A DNA stretch of 64,000 nucleotides from Pseudobacteroides sp035370245 (GTDB lineage: Bacteria > Bacillota > Clostridia > Acetivibrionales > DSM-2933), in the NCBI GenBank assembly GCA_035370245.1, contig DAOOVO010000004.1:13737-77736 (forward strand), read 5' to 3'. A program made the position numbers and the translations under genes. The notes below the pieces were generated by a model. That model ran no database searches. It was not told the DNA's origin and worked only from the letters and a program-made list of their open reading frames with translations. Positions 32,157 to 41,232 of the stretch are shown piece by piece (the stretch's first letter is position 1; each line of letters begins with the position of its first letter).

Positions 32157-32589
32157 AATCGAAGGACTTAAGGAAGAAATGGCAGAATTTGAAGAAGAAT
32201 TGAACAATGGTTGCTCTCCTGAAAATTTAAAGTTGTTTCAAGATGAAGTTAAGCAAAAGTTTGGTTATGAATTGCCAAAAGAATATATTGATTTTTTAGG
32301 TACAATCAACGGATTTGAATACAACGGTTTTATTGTTTACGGAGTTGATGACAGTATATCAAATGAGGATAATAATCAAATTGTTATTGGCTATATTGAT
32401 TCCAATAGAGTATGGTATGAAAACGAACATCAAAAAAAATACATGTTTTTGGGAGACAGTCATATAAGCTGGTATTGCTTTGACATTGAAAGAAAAGCTT
32501 ATGTAGAGCTTGATAAGCCGTCTGGTGTACTATCAGCAACATACAAGTCATTTGATGATTTGTTAAGTAAAGTAATCACAGATTCTTAA
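32143..32589 (+). CDS. SMI1/KNR4 (SUKH) family protein, probable immunity protein
   Basis: About 148 residues from the ATG at 32143, which has GGAGG 9 nt upstream; an ATG at 32134 abuts that site. It has the SUKH plan: an N-terminal helix, FGYELPKEYIDFLGTINGFEYNGFIVYGV, then ISWYCFDIERKAYVELDKPS. Proteins of this family neutralise polymorphic toxins in many bacteria. No intact toxin gene is adjacent, so this is an orphan immunity gene. Its last bases overlap the convergent stalk-domain pseudogene by 4 bp. Confidence 0.78.
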   Translation: MWKDKIEGLKEEMAEFEEELNNGCSPENLKLFQDEVKQKFGYELPKEYIDFLGTINGFEYNGFIVYGVDDSISNEDNNQIVIGYIDSNRVWYENEHQKKYMFLGDSHISWYCFDIERKAYVELDKPSGVLSATYKSFDDLLSKVITDS

Positions 32590-32957
32590 TCTCTAAAACA
32601 ATCAGATATAAAACTATTTAAAATCACAGAGTTGCTTTCACTTTGCCAATATACATCAAAATACAAATTCTTGGCTATAAACCTAACAGGTACAAATGTC
32701 TTCCCATCCCTTATATTTGGGGGCGAATCCAAAGTGACAACTTTATCATTAACTTTTGCATCAATTGCCTCACATATATCTCGCATTGGCACAAAAATCC
32801 TTCCGTCTCTATTAAAAGGCTGGCTGCTGGTAATCAATTCTTTCTTATTAATTATTATCTTATAATTCTTATTTTCTCCATAACTTGTAATGGCCATAAC
32901 AATTATAATACAAGCTGCTAAAATTCAAAATAACTGTTTTTCAAAACATTTGTTCAT
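32586..32957 (-). pseudogene. Small secreted stalk-domain protein with an in-frame stop
   Basis: From ATG 32957 (ribosome site GGGGAG) the frame reads MNKCFEKQLF, then TGA at 32927-32925, then ILAACIIIVMAITSYGENKN, i.e. a signal peptide broken by one stop codon. The rest is one copper amine oxidase-type stalk unit (DGRIFVPMRDICEAIDAKV and DGKTFVPVRFIAKNLYFDV). An internal start at 32897 would give 103 residues without a full signal peptide. So it is probably a recent pseudogene. Confidence 0.7.
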
Positions 32958-33171
32958 GTTTACCTGCTCCCCTTTCATTTGTATTCATTGCCATAATCTC
33001 ATAATCTCATACGTATTGAATCTCAAAAAACTTTGTGGTATTATTTTTATTGTGCCTATTTCGTATACATAATGTAATGCCAATAATTGATATTGTGCAA
33101 AAAATACTAGAATAATGTATTTATAGAAATACCACAGTGTAAAGCTTATGTAAACCAAGGAGTAGTTTAAG

Positions 33172-33525
33172 ATGTCAATTGTAAGTAAATACTGGCCTTT
33201 TGTTCTTTTAGTTGCCTCAAATGTTTTTATGACATTTGCCTGGTACGGCAACCTTAAATATAAAAATAATTCAACACCTCTTTTCTTTATAATTTTAATA
33301 AGCTGGGGTATAGCATTTTTTGAATATTGCCTTATGATACCGGCTAACAGAATAGCATCAAAAAATTTTGATACGGCACAGCTTAAAATTGTCCAAGAAG
33401 CCATAACATTAGTGGTTTTTGGATTTTTTTCCGTGTTTTTCTTAAAAGAAAGCTTAAAATTAAACTACCTTTTATCATTTATCTGTATATTAGGTGCAGT
33501 TTTCTTTGCATTTAAAAAATTTTAA
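33172..33525 (+). CDS. DUF486 / DMT-family small membrane protein
   Basis: A 117-residue protein with four predicted membrane segments. It matches the DUF486 family, a half-size drug/metabolite-transporter-like protein: FVLLVASNVFMTFAWYGNLK, FIILISWGIAFFEYCLMIPANR, LKIVQEAITLVVFGFFSVFF and a last segment LLSFICILGAVFFAF. An AAGGAG site precedes the ATG. Substrate unknown. Confidence 0.82.
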   Translation: MSIVSKYWPFVLLVASNVFMTFAWYGNLKYKNNSTPLFFIILISWGIAFFEYCLMIPANRIASKNFDTAQLKIVQEAITLVVFGFFSVFFLKESLKLNYLLSFICILGAVFFAFKKF

Positions 33526-33559
33526 TATAATTTTAAAATTTAATAGAATTTTTGGTTAG

Positions 33560-34003
33560 TTAATCAAACCTTATTATAAAGCCGGTCTTTTTTCCTCTTT
33601 CGAAGCCTGCTTTCTCGTAGAACCTGAGGGTATCTTCGCCTCTGCCCGACATAAGCATGACCTTGTAGCAGTTTTCTTCCTTTGCAATATCTATTGCTTT
33701 TTTTATCAGCATTGTACCGTATCCTTTTCTGCGATAATCCTTATGTGTAACAACATTTTCAATTATCCCGTACGGCCTTGCTCCTCTTGTAAGATTTTTT
33801 AGAACAACAAGAACACAAGATGCAACCAACACACCTCCTACATCAACTACAAGATAATGCTGACTAGGATCCTTCAACAATTCATCCCATAACTTTTCCA
33901 ATGACTCATCCATTTTTAGCTCAGGGTCATCTTCATTCAAGTCTTTATATAGTAAAAGCAGGTCTTTTAGTTCATTTTTCTTAATATGTCTTACTTTTCT
34001 CAT
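33560..34003 (-). CDS. GNAT-family N-acetyltransferase
   Basis: About 147 residues from the ATG at 34003; a GTG at 34024 would add seven and is not excluded, since neither has a strong ribosome site. The GNAT acetyl-CoA loop is VVTHKDYRRKGYGTMLIKKAI (R-R-K-G-Y-G), followed by CYKVMLMSGRGEDTLRFYEKAGF. Transfers an acetyl group to an unknown amine. Overlaps the upstream GNAT gene by 23 bp. Confidence 0.8.
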   Translation of the reverse strand: MRKVRHIKKNELKDLLLLYKDLNEDDPELKMDESLEKLWDELLKDPSQHYLVVDVGGVLVASCVLVVLKNLTRGARPYGIIENVVTHKDYRRKGYGTMLIKKAIDIAKEENCYKVMLMSGRGEDTLRFYEKAGFERGKKTGFIIRFD

Positions 34004-34490
34004 AGTATAAATTATCTTTATCACTCTTTTTAATTTCCATCTTCATAGGTATGTATGCAATTCCATCCCGAACCGTTTCTTCTCCTATTTTTTCAAATCC
34101 AATTTTAATATATATATTAACGGCATATGGTGAAGAATTTACCGATAGCTCATTTAGTTCAGGATCCTTTTCCAAACAAATCCTAACTGCCTCATTAAAT
34201 AATTTTCTTCCAATACCCTTACCGTGAAATGCTTTATCGACAAAAAACAAACTAATATGGTTATTATCCCTTATCGCTAAAACACCTGCAAGTACTCCAT
34301 TTATAAAGGCACCCAATATAAAAAATCGACCACTTAAAATAGACTTTTCCAGTTCCTCAGGCTGTATAAAATTTCTAAAAGTTTTAATACCTTCCTCTGA
34401 ATATCCGGGTGCCACAAACTCGCTAAACACGTTCCAAACCAAGCTTGATGCCAAAGGCAGATCACTTTTACCCAGTACTCTTATATCCAT
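33981..34490 (-). CDS. GNAT-family N-acetyltransferase
   Basis: About 169 residues from the ATG at 34490, which has GGGAGGAAGG upstream. The acetyl-CoA binding motif is FVDKAFHGKGIGRKLFNEAV (G-K-G-I-G), and a typical C-terminal strand-helix is NIYIKIGFEKIGEE. Substrate unknown. The first of two overlapping acetyltransferase genes. Confidence 0.82.
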   Translation of the reverse strand: MDIRVLGKSDLPLASSLVWNVFSEFVAPGYSEEGIKTFRNFIQPEELEKSILSGRFFILGAFINGVLAGVLAIRDNNHISLFFVDKAFHGKGIGRKLFNEAVRICLEKDPELNELSVNSSPYAVNIYIKIGFEKIGEETVRDGIAYIPMKMEIKKSDKDNLYYEKSKTY

Positions 34491-34651
34491 AGCCTTCCTC
34501 CCTGACAATATATGTATAAATCATTATATCATACTCCAACATATCTTCAATAATCCTGAAATTCAAAATTTAAAATTCAAAATCATAAATTCTAAATCTT
34601 AAATTCTAAATCTTAAAACCTAAATCTTAAAACCTAAACCCACTTAAATAT

Positions 34652-34683
34652 AAAAAAGATAACCATATTCGGTTATCTTTTTT
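34652..34683. terminator. Terminator of the oxaloacetate decarboxylase operon
   Basis: AAAAAAGATAACC (34652-34664) and its exact complement (34671-34683) with a 6-nt loop, T6 on either strand. To its left, 34560-34640, is a run of short AAATTCTAAATCTT-like tandem repeats. Confidence 0.85.
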
Positions 34684-34715
34684 ATATTTATAACTTTTTA
34701 ATCACTTATCATTCC

Positions 34716-35858
34716 TTAACCAAACACCGCCAGGAGAAAACCTGCAGCAACTGCAGAACCTATAACTCCGGCAACATTCGGTCCCATTGCATGCATCAAA
34801 AGGAAGTTCGCTGGATTTGCTTTTTGTCCCTCAACCTGTGATACCCTTGCTGCCATAGGTACGGCAGACACACCTGCTGAACCTATCAGAGGGTTTACCT
34901 TTCCTTTTGTTACAAAACACATAAGCTTACCTAAAAGTAATCCGCCTATTGTGCTAAACATAAATGCCATAAGGCCTAATGCAATTATTTTCAAAGTTGA
35001 CGGCTTCAAAAAGTTTTCTGCAACTGCAGTAGCTCCCACTGTAGTACCAAGGAATATGGTTACAATGTTTATAAGTGCATTCTGAACAGTGTTTGATAGT
35101 CTTTCAACTACACCTGACTCCCTGAAGAGATTTCCCAGCATAAGCATTCCGATAAGGGGTGCAACTGACGGAAGCAACAAAACGACAAGAACAGTTACAG
35201 CAATAGGGAATATTATTTTTTCCAATTTAGATACTTCCCTCAACTGCTCCATTTTGATTTCTCTTTCCTTTTTAGTGGTAAGAAGCCTCATCAAAGGTGG
35301 CTGAATCATAGGAATCAATGCCATATACGAATATGCTGCAATAGCAATTGCAGGCAATAAGTGCGGAGCCAGCTTTGTAGTAAGGAATATAGCCGTAGGC
35401 CCGTCTGCTCCTCCAATAATGCCTATGGATGCTGCTTCTTCCGGAGCAAATCCCAGTAATATTGCTATTATAAAAGCAATATAAATACCAAGCTGGGCTG
35501 CTGCTCCAAGCAATAAACTGGACGGTCTGGCAAGTAATGGTCCAAAATCTGTCATTGCACCAACACCAAGGAAGATAAGGGACGGATAAATTCCCTTTTT
35601 TACACCCATGTACAAATAATATAATAATCCTCCGGTCTGTCCATCTGCCTCAGGAGTCATAAGTCCGGCCAAAGGTAAATTAGCCAATAACACACCAAAT
35701 GCTATAGGAAGTAATAGCAAAGGCTCAAACTTTTTTGCAATAGCCAGGTATACCAGTACACATGCAACCAGTATCATAATACCCTGCTGCACTGTCATAG
35801 ACGAAAAACCTGAATCATTCCATATCTTAACCAATGTATCAACAAATGAAAAAGACAC
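34716..35858 (-). CDS. oadB: Na+-pumping decarboxylase beta subunit
   Basis: A 380-residue integral membrane protein starting with GTG at 35858 (AAAGGAGGGGG site). It has many hydrophobic segments and the family's hallmark IGIIGGADGPTAIFLT, with the Asp used for Na+ transfer, plus GTTVGATAVAENFL and MHAMGPNVAGVIGSAVAAG. The beta subunit decarboxylates carboxybiotin and exports Na+. It is last in the four-gene operon with oadA, oadG and the biotin carrier. Confidence 0.92.
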   Translation of the reverse strand: MSFSFVDTLVKIWNDSGFSSMTVQQGIMILVACVLVYLAIAKKFEPLLLLPIAFGVLLANLPLAGLMTPEADGQTGGLLYYLYMGVKKGIYPSLIFLGVGAMTDFGPLLARPSSLLLGAAAQLGIYIAFIIAILLGFAPEEAASIGIIGGADGPTAIFLTTKLAPHLLPAIAIAAYSYMALIPMIQPPLMRLLTTKKEREIKMEQLREVSKLEKIIFPIAVTVLVVLLLPSVAPLIGMLMLGNLFRESGVVERLSNTVQNALINIVTIFLGTTVGATAVAENFLKPSTLKIIALGLMAFMFSTIGGLLLGKLMCFVTKGKVNPLIGSAGVSAVPMAARVSQVEGQKANPANFLLMHAMGPNVAGVIGSAVAAGFLLAVFG

Positions 35859-35872
35859 TTTTTCCCCCTCCT

Positions 35873-36271
35873 TTACGTTTTCAATAATGCAAGAACATCA
35901 CCTGTGGAAACAGAAGTGCCTTTAGCAATTGGAACAGCCGTAATAATGCCATTTTCAGGTGCAGCAATTTCATTTTCCATTTTCATAGCCTCAAGTATAA
36001 ATAGAATATCTCCCTTTTTAACAGTCGCACCGGCTGTCACTCTCACATCGAGTATCACACCGGGCATCGGCGATTTAATTGGATTTCCCTCCCCTGAAAC
36101 AACAGGTGCTGCCGGCTGTGCGGGTGCAGGTGCAGGTTGTGCAGATGCCGCCGGTGCAGGCTGAGACACATATGCTTTTTCTGCTGTTTCAGTGGTCTTC
36201 ACAATTGTAGCCTGACCCCTTTCAACTTCAACCTCATAATTCTTTCCATTAATGGTTACTATATATTTCAT
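35873..36271 (-). CDS. Biotin carboxyl carrier subunit of the decarboxylase
   Basis: A 132-residue protein. The N-terminus is a short beta region, then an Ala/Pro-rich linker (about 40-62: SQPAPAASAQPAPAPAQPAA). The C-terminal 70 residues are a biotinyl domain with the biotinylation motif EAMKMENEI (Lys near 97). It carries the carboxyl group from the OadA transferase to the OadB pump. In many relatives this domain is fused to OadA; here it is a separate gene. Confidence 0.9.
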   Translation of the reverse strand: MKYIVTINGKNYEVEVERGQATIVKTTETAEKAYVSQPAPAASAQPAPAPAQPAAPVVSGEGNPIKSPMPGVILDVRVTAGATVKKGDILFILEAMKMENEIAAPENGIITAVPIAKGTSVSTGDVLALLKT

Positions 36272-36290
36272 TTATTCACACTCCCATCCA

Positions 36291-36617
36291 TTATTCTACT
36301 GCACGAATAGATTTAAACTGAAGTTCGGATAAAGGTATTTTTGATTCATCGCTGACAATAGCCATAATCATAGCTGCAGTTTTTTCGTCGACACCGATAA
36401 GCTTTAATTCTCCTGCAGTCCAACCTGCATCATCAGCAGCCTGTTCCTTTACAACTTCCTGTGTTTTTATTTCTTCTTTTACCGTCTTTTTGTCGTTATT
36501 TGAAATAGCATTTGCAACAGCGGACTGAATCTTAACAAAAAAGATTAATGCTACTAGAACTACAAATACGACAAGCATTCCAAAAACCGAGAGCAGCAAA
36601 CTATCTATTAAACTCAT
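36291..36617 (-). CDS. OadG-like gamma subunit
   Basis: A 108-residue protein with one N-terminal membrane segment (LLSVFGMLVVFVVLVALIFFV) followed by a polar, charged tail. Its position between oadA and the biotin carrier fits the gamma subunit that holds the decarboxylase complex together. Sequence conservation in this family is low, so the assignment rests on topology and context. Confidence 0.8.
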   Translation of the reverse strand: MSLIDSLLLSVFGMLVVFVVLVALIFFVKIQSAVANAISNNDKKTVKEEIKTQEVVKEQAADDAGWTAGELKLIGVDEKTAAMIMAIVSDESKIPLSELQFKSIRAVE

Positions 36618-36631
36618 TTACTCACCACCCT

Positions 36632-38008
36632 TTATACTTTCATAATAGAATAAGAAACCTTGGTTGCAGTTTTTTCTTCTCTTTCCTTAAAGAATTTTTC
36701 TGCAATCTGTGGGAAAAGTATATATGAGAGCACATCTTCATCTGTTTTGCACATACTGCCGAGTTCTTTCTTCGTTTTGTCAAACTCAGGTGCCAATGTA
36801 TCTGCAAATCTTTTGGTTATTGGCTTTTCATCCCCCAATACTTTCTTTACAAGCTCCTGATCTATTTCCCCCGGTGCTTTACCGTATTCACCTCTTAAAT
36901 ACGATTTAACTTCCTTGGATATCGCCTTATATCTTTCGCCGAGAAGCACATTTGTAGCTGCCTGCACACCTACCATCTGGCTCATTGGTGTAACAAGCGG
37001 TGGATAACCCAGGTCTTTTCTTACTCTTGGTGTTTCCTGTAACACCTCATCCAATTTATCCAAAGCATTTTGCTGCTTTAACTGTGCTATAAGATTTGAC
37101 AGCATTCCGCCAGGTATCTGGTAAACTAAAGCATCTGTTTCTGTTCCAAGAACATATGGATCGAGAGTTCCGGAAGAAATGAATTTATCCTTAATGGGTT
37201 TGAAGAAATCATTGATTTGCTTTAACAAATCAGTATTTAAACCTGTCTTATATCCCATTTGATTCAATGCATAGTTCAATGTCTCAGTAGACGGCTGGGA
37301 TGTACCGCCTGAAAAAGTTGATATAGCGGTGTCAATACCGTCACAACCTGCTTCGATAGCTTTTATATAAGTAATTGGGCCAAGGCCTGTTGTAGAATGT
37401 GTATGGAGGAAAATCGGTACCTTTACCTTGCTTTTTAATGCTTTAACAAGATCATAGGCTTCTTGAGGTCCCATTATCCCAGCCATATCCTTAATGCATA
37501 TAGAGTTTACTCCCATACCTTCTAGTTGTTTACCAAGCTGTGCATAGTTCTCCAGGTTATGAATCGGGCTGGTTGTGTAACAAATTGTGCCCTGAGCATG
37601 ACCGCCGCACTTTAATGTTTCATCAACAGCTACTTCAATGTTCCTGAAGTCATTTAATGCATCAAAAATCCTTAGTATATCCATTCCGTTTTTAATTGAA
37701 TGGGATACAAACTTTCTTACAACATCATCAGGATAGTGCTTATATCCTAAAATGTTCTGTCCTCTCAAAAGCATTTGAAGCTTTGTTTTCTTGAGCTTGG
37801 ACTTAATCTTTCTCAGTCTCTCCCAGGGGTCCTCGCTAAGATACCTGAGGCATGAGTCAAAAGTTGCTCCACCCCAGCACTCAATAGAGTGATATCCAAC
37901 CTCATCCATTTTTTCAAGAATACCTTCAAAATCACTGAAAGGCATTCTTGTAGCTATTAGAGATTGATTGGCATCCCTTAACACTGTTTCAGTAATGTTA
38001 ACCTTCAT
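36632..38008 (-). CDS. oadA: Oxaloacetate decarboxylase alpha / carboxyltransferase subunit
   Basis: A 458-residue carboxyltransferase of the pyruvate carboxylase 5S type: ETVLRDANQSLIATRM with the metal-binding Asp, ECWGGATFDSCLRYL, LLRGQNILGYKHY, ICIKDMAGIMGP with the catalytic Lys, and LHTHSTTGLG with the metal-binding His pair. It moves the carboxyl group of oxaloacetate (or a related acid) to biotin. It lacks the C-terminal biotin domain, which is the separate gene at 35873. First gene of the operon, with an AAAGGGTGG ribosome site. Confidence 0.9.
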   Translation of the reverse strand: MKVNITETVLRDANQSLIATRMPFSDFEGILEKMDEVGYHSIECWGGATFDSCLRYLSEDPWERLRKIKSKLKKTKLQMLLRGQNILGYKHYPDDVVRKFVSHSIKNGMDILRIFDALNDFRNIEVAVDETLKCGGHAQGTICYTTSPIHNLENYAQLGKQLEGMGVNSICIKDMAGIMGPQEAYDLVKALKSKVKVPIFLHTHSTTGLGPITYIKAIEAGCDGIDTAISTFSGGTSQPSTETLNYALNQMGYKTGLNTDLLKQINDFFKPIKDKFISSGTLDPYVLGTETDALVYQIPGGMLSNLIAQLKQQNALDKLDEVLQETPRVRKDLGYPPLVTPMSQMVGVQAATNVLLGERYKAISKEVKSYLRGEYGKAPGEIDQELVKKVLGDEKPITKRFADTLAPEFDKTKKELGSMCKTDEDVLSYILFPQIAEKFFKEREEKTATKVSYSIMKV

Positions 38009-38412
38009 ATTTCGCCACCCTTTCTTGATATTGTATTGTAATGCATAGTAATGCTAGGATTACAAAGGATAGTAATTTCAATCCTCATAATTGTCATTAG
38101 AAATCGTAGTATAGAATACACCGAAATTTCTCGGACACAAACAAAAAGAAATATATACCGTTAAAACTTGTAAGACATTAAAAAAAACCTCAAATAAAGG
38201 TTCTCTGCATTGAGACACACATCAAATACTACTAAAGCAATGACTGAAATATAATTTATATTTTCAACATTCCAAATTGCTTTTTCACGGTATTGATACC
38301 ACAAAATATATAATTCAAAACATTTTAATATGAAATACTATCCGTAAAAATAATACCGCCATAATTATAACACATGGTTTTATATTAAAGCAAAGCTTTT
38401 TTGAAATATCAA
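38009..38412. other. Upstream region of the decarboxylase operon
   Basis: About 400 bp without a gene. It contains a short palindrome GGTATTGATACC (38289-38300), a possible operator, and a weak hairpin AACCT/AGGTT (38186-38202) followed on the minus strand by a T-run, which could act as an attenuator before oadA. I cannot place a confident promoter. Confidence 0.4.
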
Positions 38413-38448
38413 AAAAAAGGTACCTGTTTGTACTGAGGTACCTTTTTT
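38413..38448 (-). terminator. Terminator after kptA
   Basis: AAAAAAGGTACC (38413-38424) and GGTACCTTTTTT (38437-38448), a perfect 12-bp stem with a 12-nt loop and T6 on either side; 5 bp after the kptA stop. Confidence 0.85.
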
Positions 38449-38453
38449 ATACA

Positions 38454-38990
38454 TTAAACCTCTATATATTTACTGTCAACACTTTCTGCAAGCCAGATGG
38501 TTTCATTACCGTGGTAAAATTTAACTCCGTCATTCCATGCCTTTTTAGCATATATCTTTAAAATCACCGGTGCAGAATCTCTTCTCTTTCCCACAAGGGA
38601 TGCAGTATCTGTATCGGATGACAGATGAACATACTGTCTTCCTCTTGGCAGCAATCCTGTTTTCATTATGGAGTCCACAAACCTTCTTGCAGTTCCATGA
38701 TATAATATTTCAGGAGGTTCCTTAGGTTCCTTTTTTAATTTTTGAGGTATTGAGTGTCCATAAAGAGCCCTAATCTTTCCATCCTTTATTTCAAACCGCT
38801 TTTTATCCGATAACTCCATAGACTTCAAAATATCATCAATGGTCACAAACTGCCATTTTTTATTTTCTCTTAACGAGTCAATAAGCTGCTGTACATCTAC
38901 AAATCCGTTTTCATCCAGCTCAAGTTCATACTCCCATGGTGCATGTCTTAAAGCATATGATATTTCTTTACTTAATCCAACATAGTTCAT
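38454..38990 (-). CDS. kptA: RNA 2'-phosphotransferase KptA/Tpt1
   Basis: A 178-residue protein, the normal length. Conserved parts: LSKEISYALRHAPWEYELEL (the 'LRHxP' motif), ENGFVDVQQLI, RIRALYGHS-like KIRALYGHS, ILYHGTARRFVDSI, GLLPRGRQYVHLSSD and GNETIWLAESV. It transfers a splice-junction 2'-phosphate from RNA to NAD+, giving ADP-ribose 1'',2''-cyclic phosphate and nicotinamide. It is last in the nrtR-pncA-pncB direction of transcription, which salvages nicotinamide, and shares the element with three other RNA repair enzymes. Confidence 0.92.
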   Translation of the reverse strand: MNYVGLSKEISYALRHAPWEYELELDENGFVDVQQLIDSLRENKKWQFVTIDDILKSMELSDKKRFEIKDGKIRALYGHSIPQKLKKEPKEPPEILYHGTARRFVDSIMKTGLLPRGRQYVHLSSDTDTASLVGKRRDSAPVILKIYAKKAWNDGVKFYHGNETIWLAESVDSKYIEV

Positions 38991-39042
38991 TTATTATACC
39001 TTCTTTCTCAACCCTATTGCATTGAGGGACAAAAGCCGGTGA

Positions 39043-40482
39043 TTAAACCGAAAACTCCTTAAGAAGCTTTTCCCTTGTCTCCCATACTGATAGAGATAAA
39101 TCAACATAATATTTGTGAGGGTTTTCAAACCTCTTTACTTCATCCCACAATGTATCAACCTGTTCTTTGCAATAATCTCTGATATCTTTAAGGCTAGGGC
39201 TTTCATAGACACATTCGCCTTTATCGAATATCTTGGTAAGAAGCCTTTTTGCTTCAAAATCGGTAACCGTCTTTCGCTTCCATGTGTACTCGGGGTCAAA
39301 TAATTCATAAGGCTTGTTTTCATCAATTATTTCGTCAAACTCTGTCAATACATCAGCTATTGCTTTTCCGGTTGCCCTGTCATAAAGCCTCCATGTCTGT
39401 TTAAATCCTGGATTGGTGATCTTGCCTACATTTTCGCTTATCTTTATCTTCGGCGTTATTTTACCATTTTCTTCCACGGCAACAAGCTTATAAACACCTC
39501 CAAATACAGGCTCAGATTTTGAAGTTATAAGCCTTTCGCCCACACCGAACAAATCCACCTGTGCTCCCTGAATTAAAATATCTCTGATGATATACTCATC
39601 AAGGGAATTTGACGCGACAATTTTGCAATCCTCAAAACCCGCTTCATCCAGCATCTTTCTTGCTGCTTTTGACAAGTATGTTATATCACCGGAATCTATC
39701 CTTATACCTTTTGGCCTGAATCCCTTAGGAACAATTTCTTCATTAAATACCTTTATTGCATTGGGTACACCCGACTTAAGCACATTGTATGTATCAACAA
39801 GCAAAGTACAACTGTCGGGGTAAGTCCTTGCATAAGCCCTGAAAGCCTCAAGCTCGCTTGGAAACATCTGAATCCAGCTGTGTGCCATGGTTCCTATTGC
39901 AGGAATACCGAATTCACTATCACATATAGTACATGCCGTACCCACGCATCCACCGATATAGGCAGCCCTTGCTCCATATATTGCACCGTCGTAGCCCTGT
40001 GCTCTTCGTGAACCGAACTCCATAACGTCTCTTCCTCCGGCAGCTCTTACAATTCTGTTAGCCTTTGTGGCAATCAGGCTCTGATGGTTTATTGTTAAAA
40101 GTATCATTGTCTCAATAAATTGTGCTTCTATTACAGGACCTCTTACCACTATAATAGGTTCATTAGGAAATATTGGCGTTCCTTCAGGGATAGCCCAGAT
40201 ATCACAGGTGAATTTAAAGTTTTTGAGATACTCCAAAAATTGTTCGTTAAAAATGTTTTTACTCCTTAAGTACTCAATATCCGAGTCTTCAAACTTGATA
40301 TTTTTTATATACTCGATTAGCTGCTGTACTCCGGCCATTATGGCAAAGCCGCCATTATCGGGTATCTTCCTGAAAAACATATCGAAGTATGTATATTCAT
40401 CCTTCATGCAGTTTTCAAAATAGCCGTTGGCCATAGTCAGCTCATAAAAATCAGTAAGCATCGTCAAATTCAATTTATTCAT
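39043..40482 (-). CDS. pncB: Nicotinate phosphoribosyltransferase
   Basis: A 479-residue enzyme of NAD salvage (nicotinate + PRPP + ATP to nicotinate mononucleotide). Visible motifs: LTDFYELTMANGYF at the start, EFGSRRAQGYDGAIYGARAAYIGG, GTMAHSWIQMFPSE with the phosphate-transfer His, IRIDSGDITYLSKAARKMLDEAG and ASNSLDEYIIRDI. Its ATG overlaps the pncA stop by one base (TAATG), so it is translated together with pncA. Confidence 0.93.
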   Translation of the reverse strand: MNKLNLTMLTDFYELTMANGYFENCMKDEYTYFDMFFRKIPDNGGFAIMAGVQQLIEYIKNIKFEDSDIEYLRSKNIFNEQFLEYLKNFKFTCDIWAIPEGTPIFPNEPIIVVRGPVIEAQFIETMILLTINHQSLIATKANRIVRAAGGRDVMEFGSRRAQGYDGAIYGARAAYIGGCVGTACTICDSEFGIPAIGTMAHSWIQMFPSELEAFRAYARTYPDSCTLLVDTYNVLKSGVPNAIKVFNEEIVPKGFRPKGIRIDSGDITYLSKAARKMLDEAGFEDCKIVASNSLDEYIIRDILIQGAQVDLFGVGERLITSKSEPVFGGVYKLVAVEENGKITPKIKISENVGKITNPGFKQTWRLYDRATGKAIADVLTEFDEIIDENKPYELFDPEYTWKRKTVTDFEAKRLLTKIFDKGECVYESPSLKDIRDYCKEQVDTLWDEVKRFENPHKYYVDLSLSVWETREKLLKEFSV

Positions 40483-41153
40483 TATTCTATACCTCCTACA
40501 ATTTCTACCCCATTTATAGACATATTGTAAAGTGCCATTACATGCATCAAATCACCGTTATGCATACCAAAGTCGTATGTTTGTACTGCATTTAAAGGAA
40601 CTATAACTCTGGACTTTTTGTTTTGCTTGTTAAACCATGTCTTTAATGTGGTAGCAAACTGTTGAACGCATATATCAGTACAATCACCTGTAACAACAAA
40701 TGTATCTATGTCTTTATTTTCCATGAGCCAATTCTGGAATTCCGTTTCAATAAATCCATTGGTTGAATTCTTTGGAATTAACTTATATCCACCTATTGCC
40801 TTAAGCTCATCTACTATTTCCCCTTCGCTGGTTCCTGCCATGCAGTGAACCGGATATGCTCCAAACTCAGGGGATTCATCGGTATGGCAGTCTGCAAATG
40901 CAATCTTCTTTATCCCAATTTCATCACAAGCTTTCGACATTTGCTCAATCTCAGGTATAATAGCCTCAACTCTTGGGCTTTTTAAAGCACCCTCTCTGGC
41001 AAAGCCGTTTATCATATCCACTATGACAAGTGCTGTTTTTTCATTATTAAGATCTTTGAAGCTCATAACAGGAGCTTTTTCAAGCATTTCAAATATCTCT
41101 CCTAAAGTCACTGTGCTTCTTTTTATAAAATCTTCTTTATTTATATTTTTCAT
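40482..41153 (-). CDS. pncA: Isochorismatase-family nicotinamidase
   Basis: A 223-residue cysteine hydrolase: ALVIVDMINGFAREGAL with the catalytic Asp, AFADCHTDESPEFGAYPVHCM with metal-ligand candidates, and VVTGDCTDICVQQFATTL with the nucleophile Cys. Nicotinamidase converts nicotinamide to nicotinate, the substrate of the PncB encoded immediately downstream; the arrangement supports that substrate over other isochorismatase activities. An AAGGAGAG ribosome site precedes the ATG. Confidence 0.88.
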   Translation of the reverse strand: MKNINKEDFIKRSTVTLGEIFEMLEKAPVMSFKDLNNEKTALVIVDMINGFAREGALKSPRVEAIIPEIEQMSKACDEIGIKKIAFADCHTDESPEFGAYPVHCMAGTSEGEIVDELKAIGGYKLIPKNSTNGFIETEFQNWLMENKDIDTFVVTGDCTDICVQQFATTLKTWFNKQNKKSRVIVPLNAVQTYDFGMHNGDLMHVMALYNMSINGVEIVGGIE

Positions 41154-41232
41154 AATAAATCTCTCCTTCCTCTCGCATAATGAATTTTAAAAGGTAATTT
41201 CCAGTTACAATCCTTTATATTCATGTATCAAA

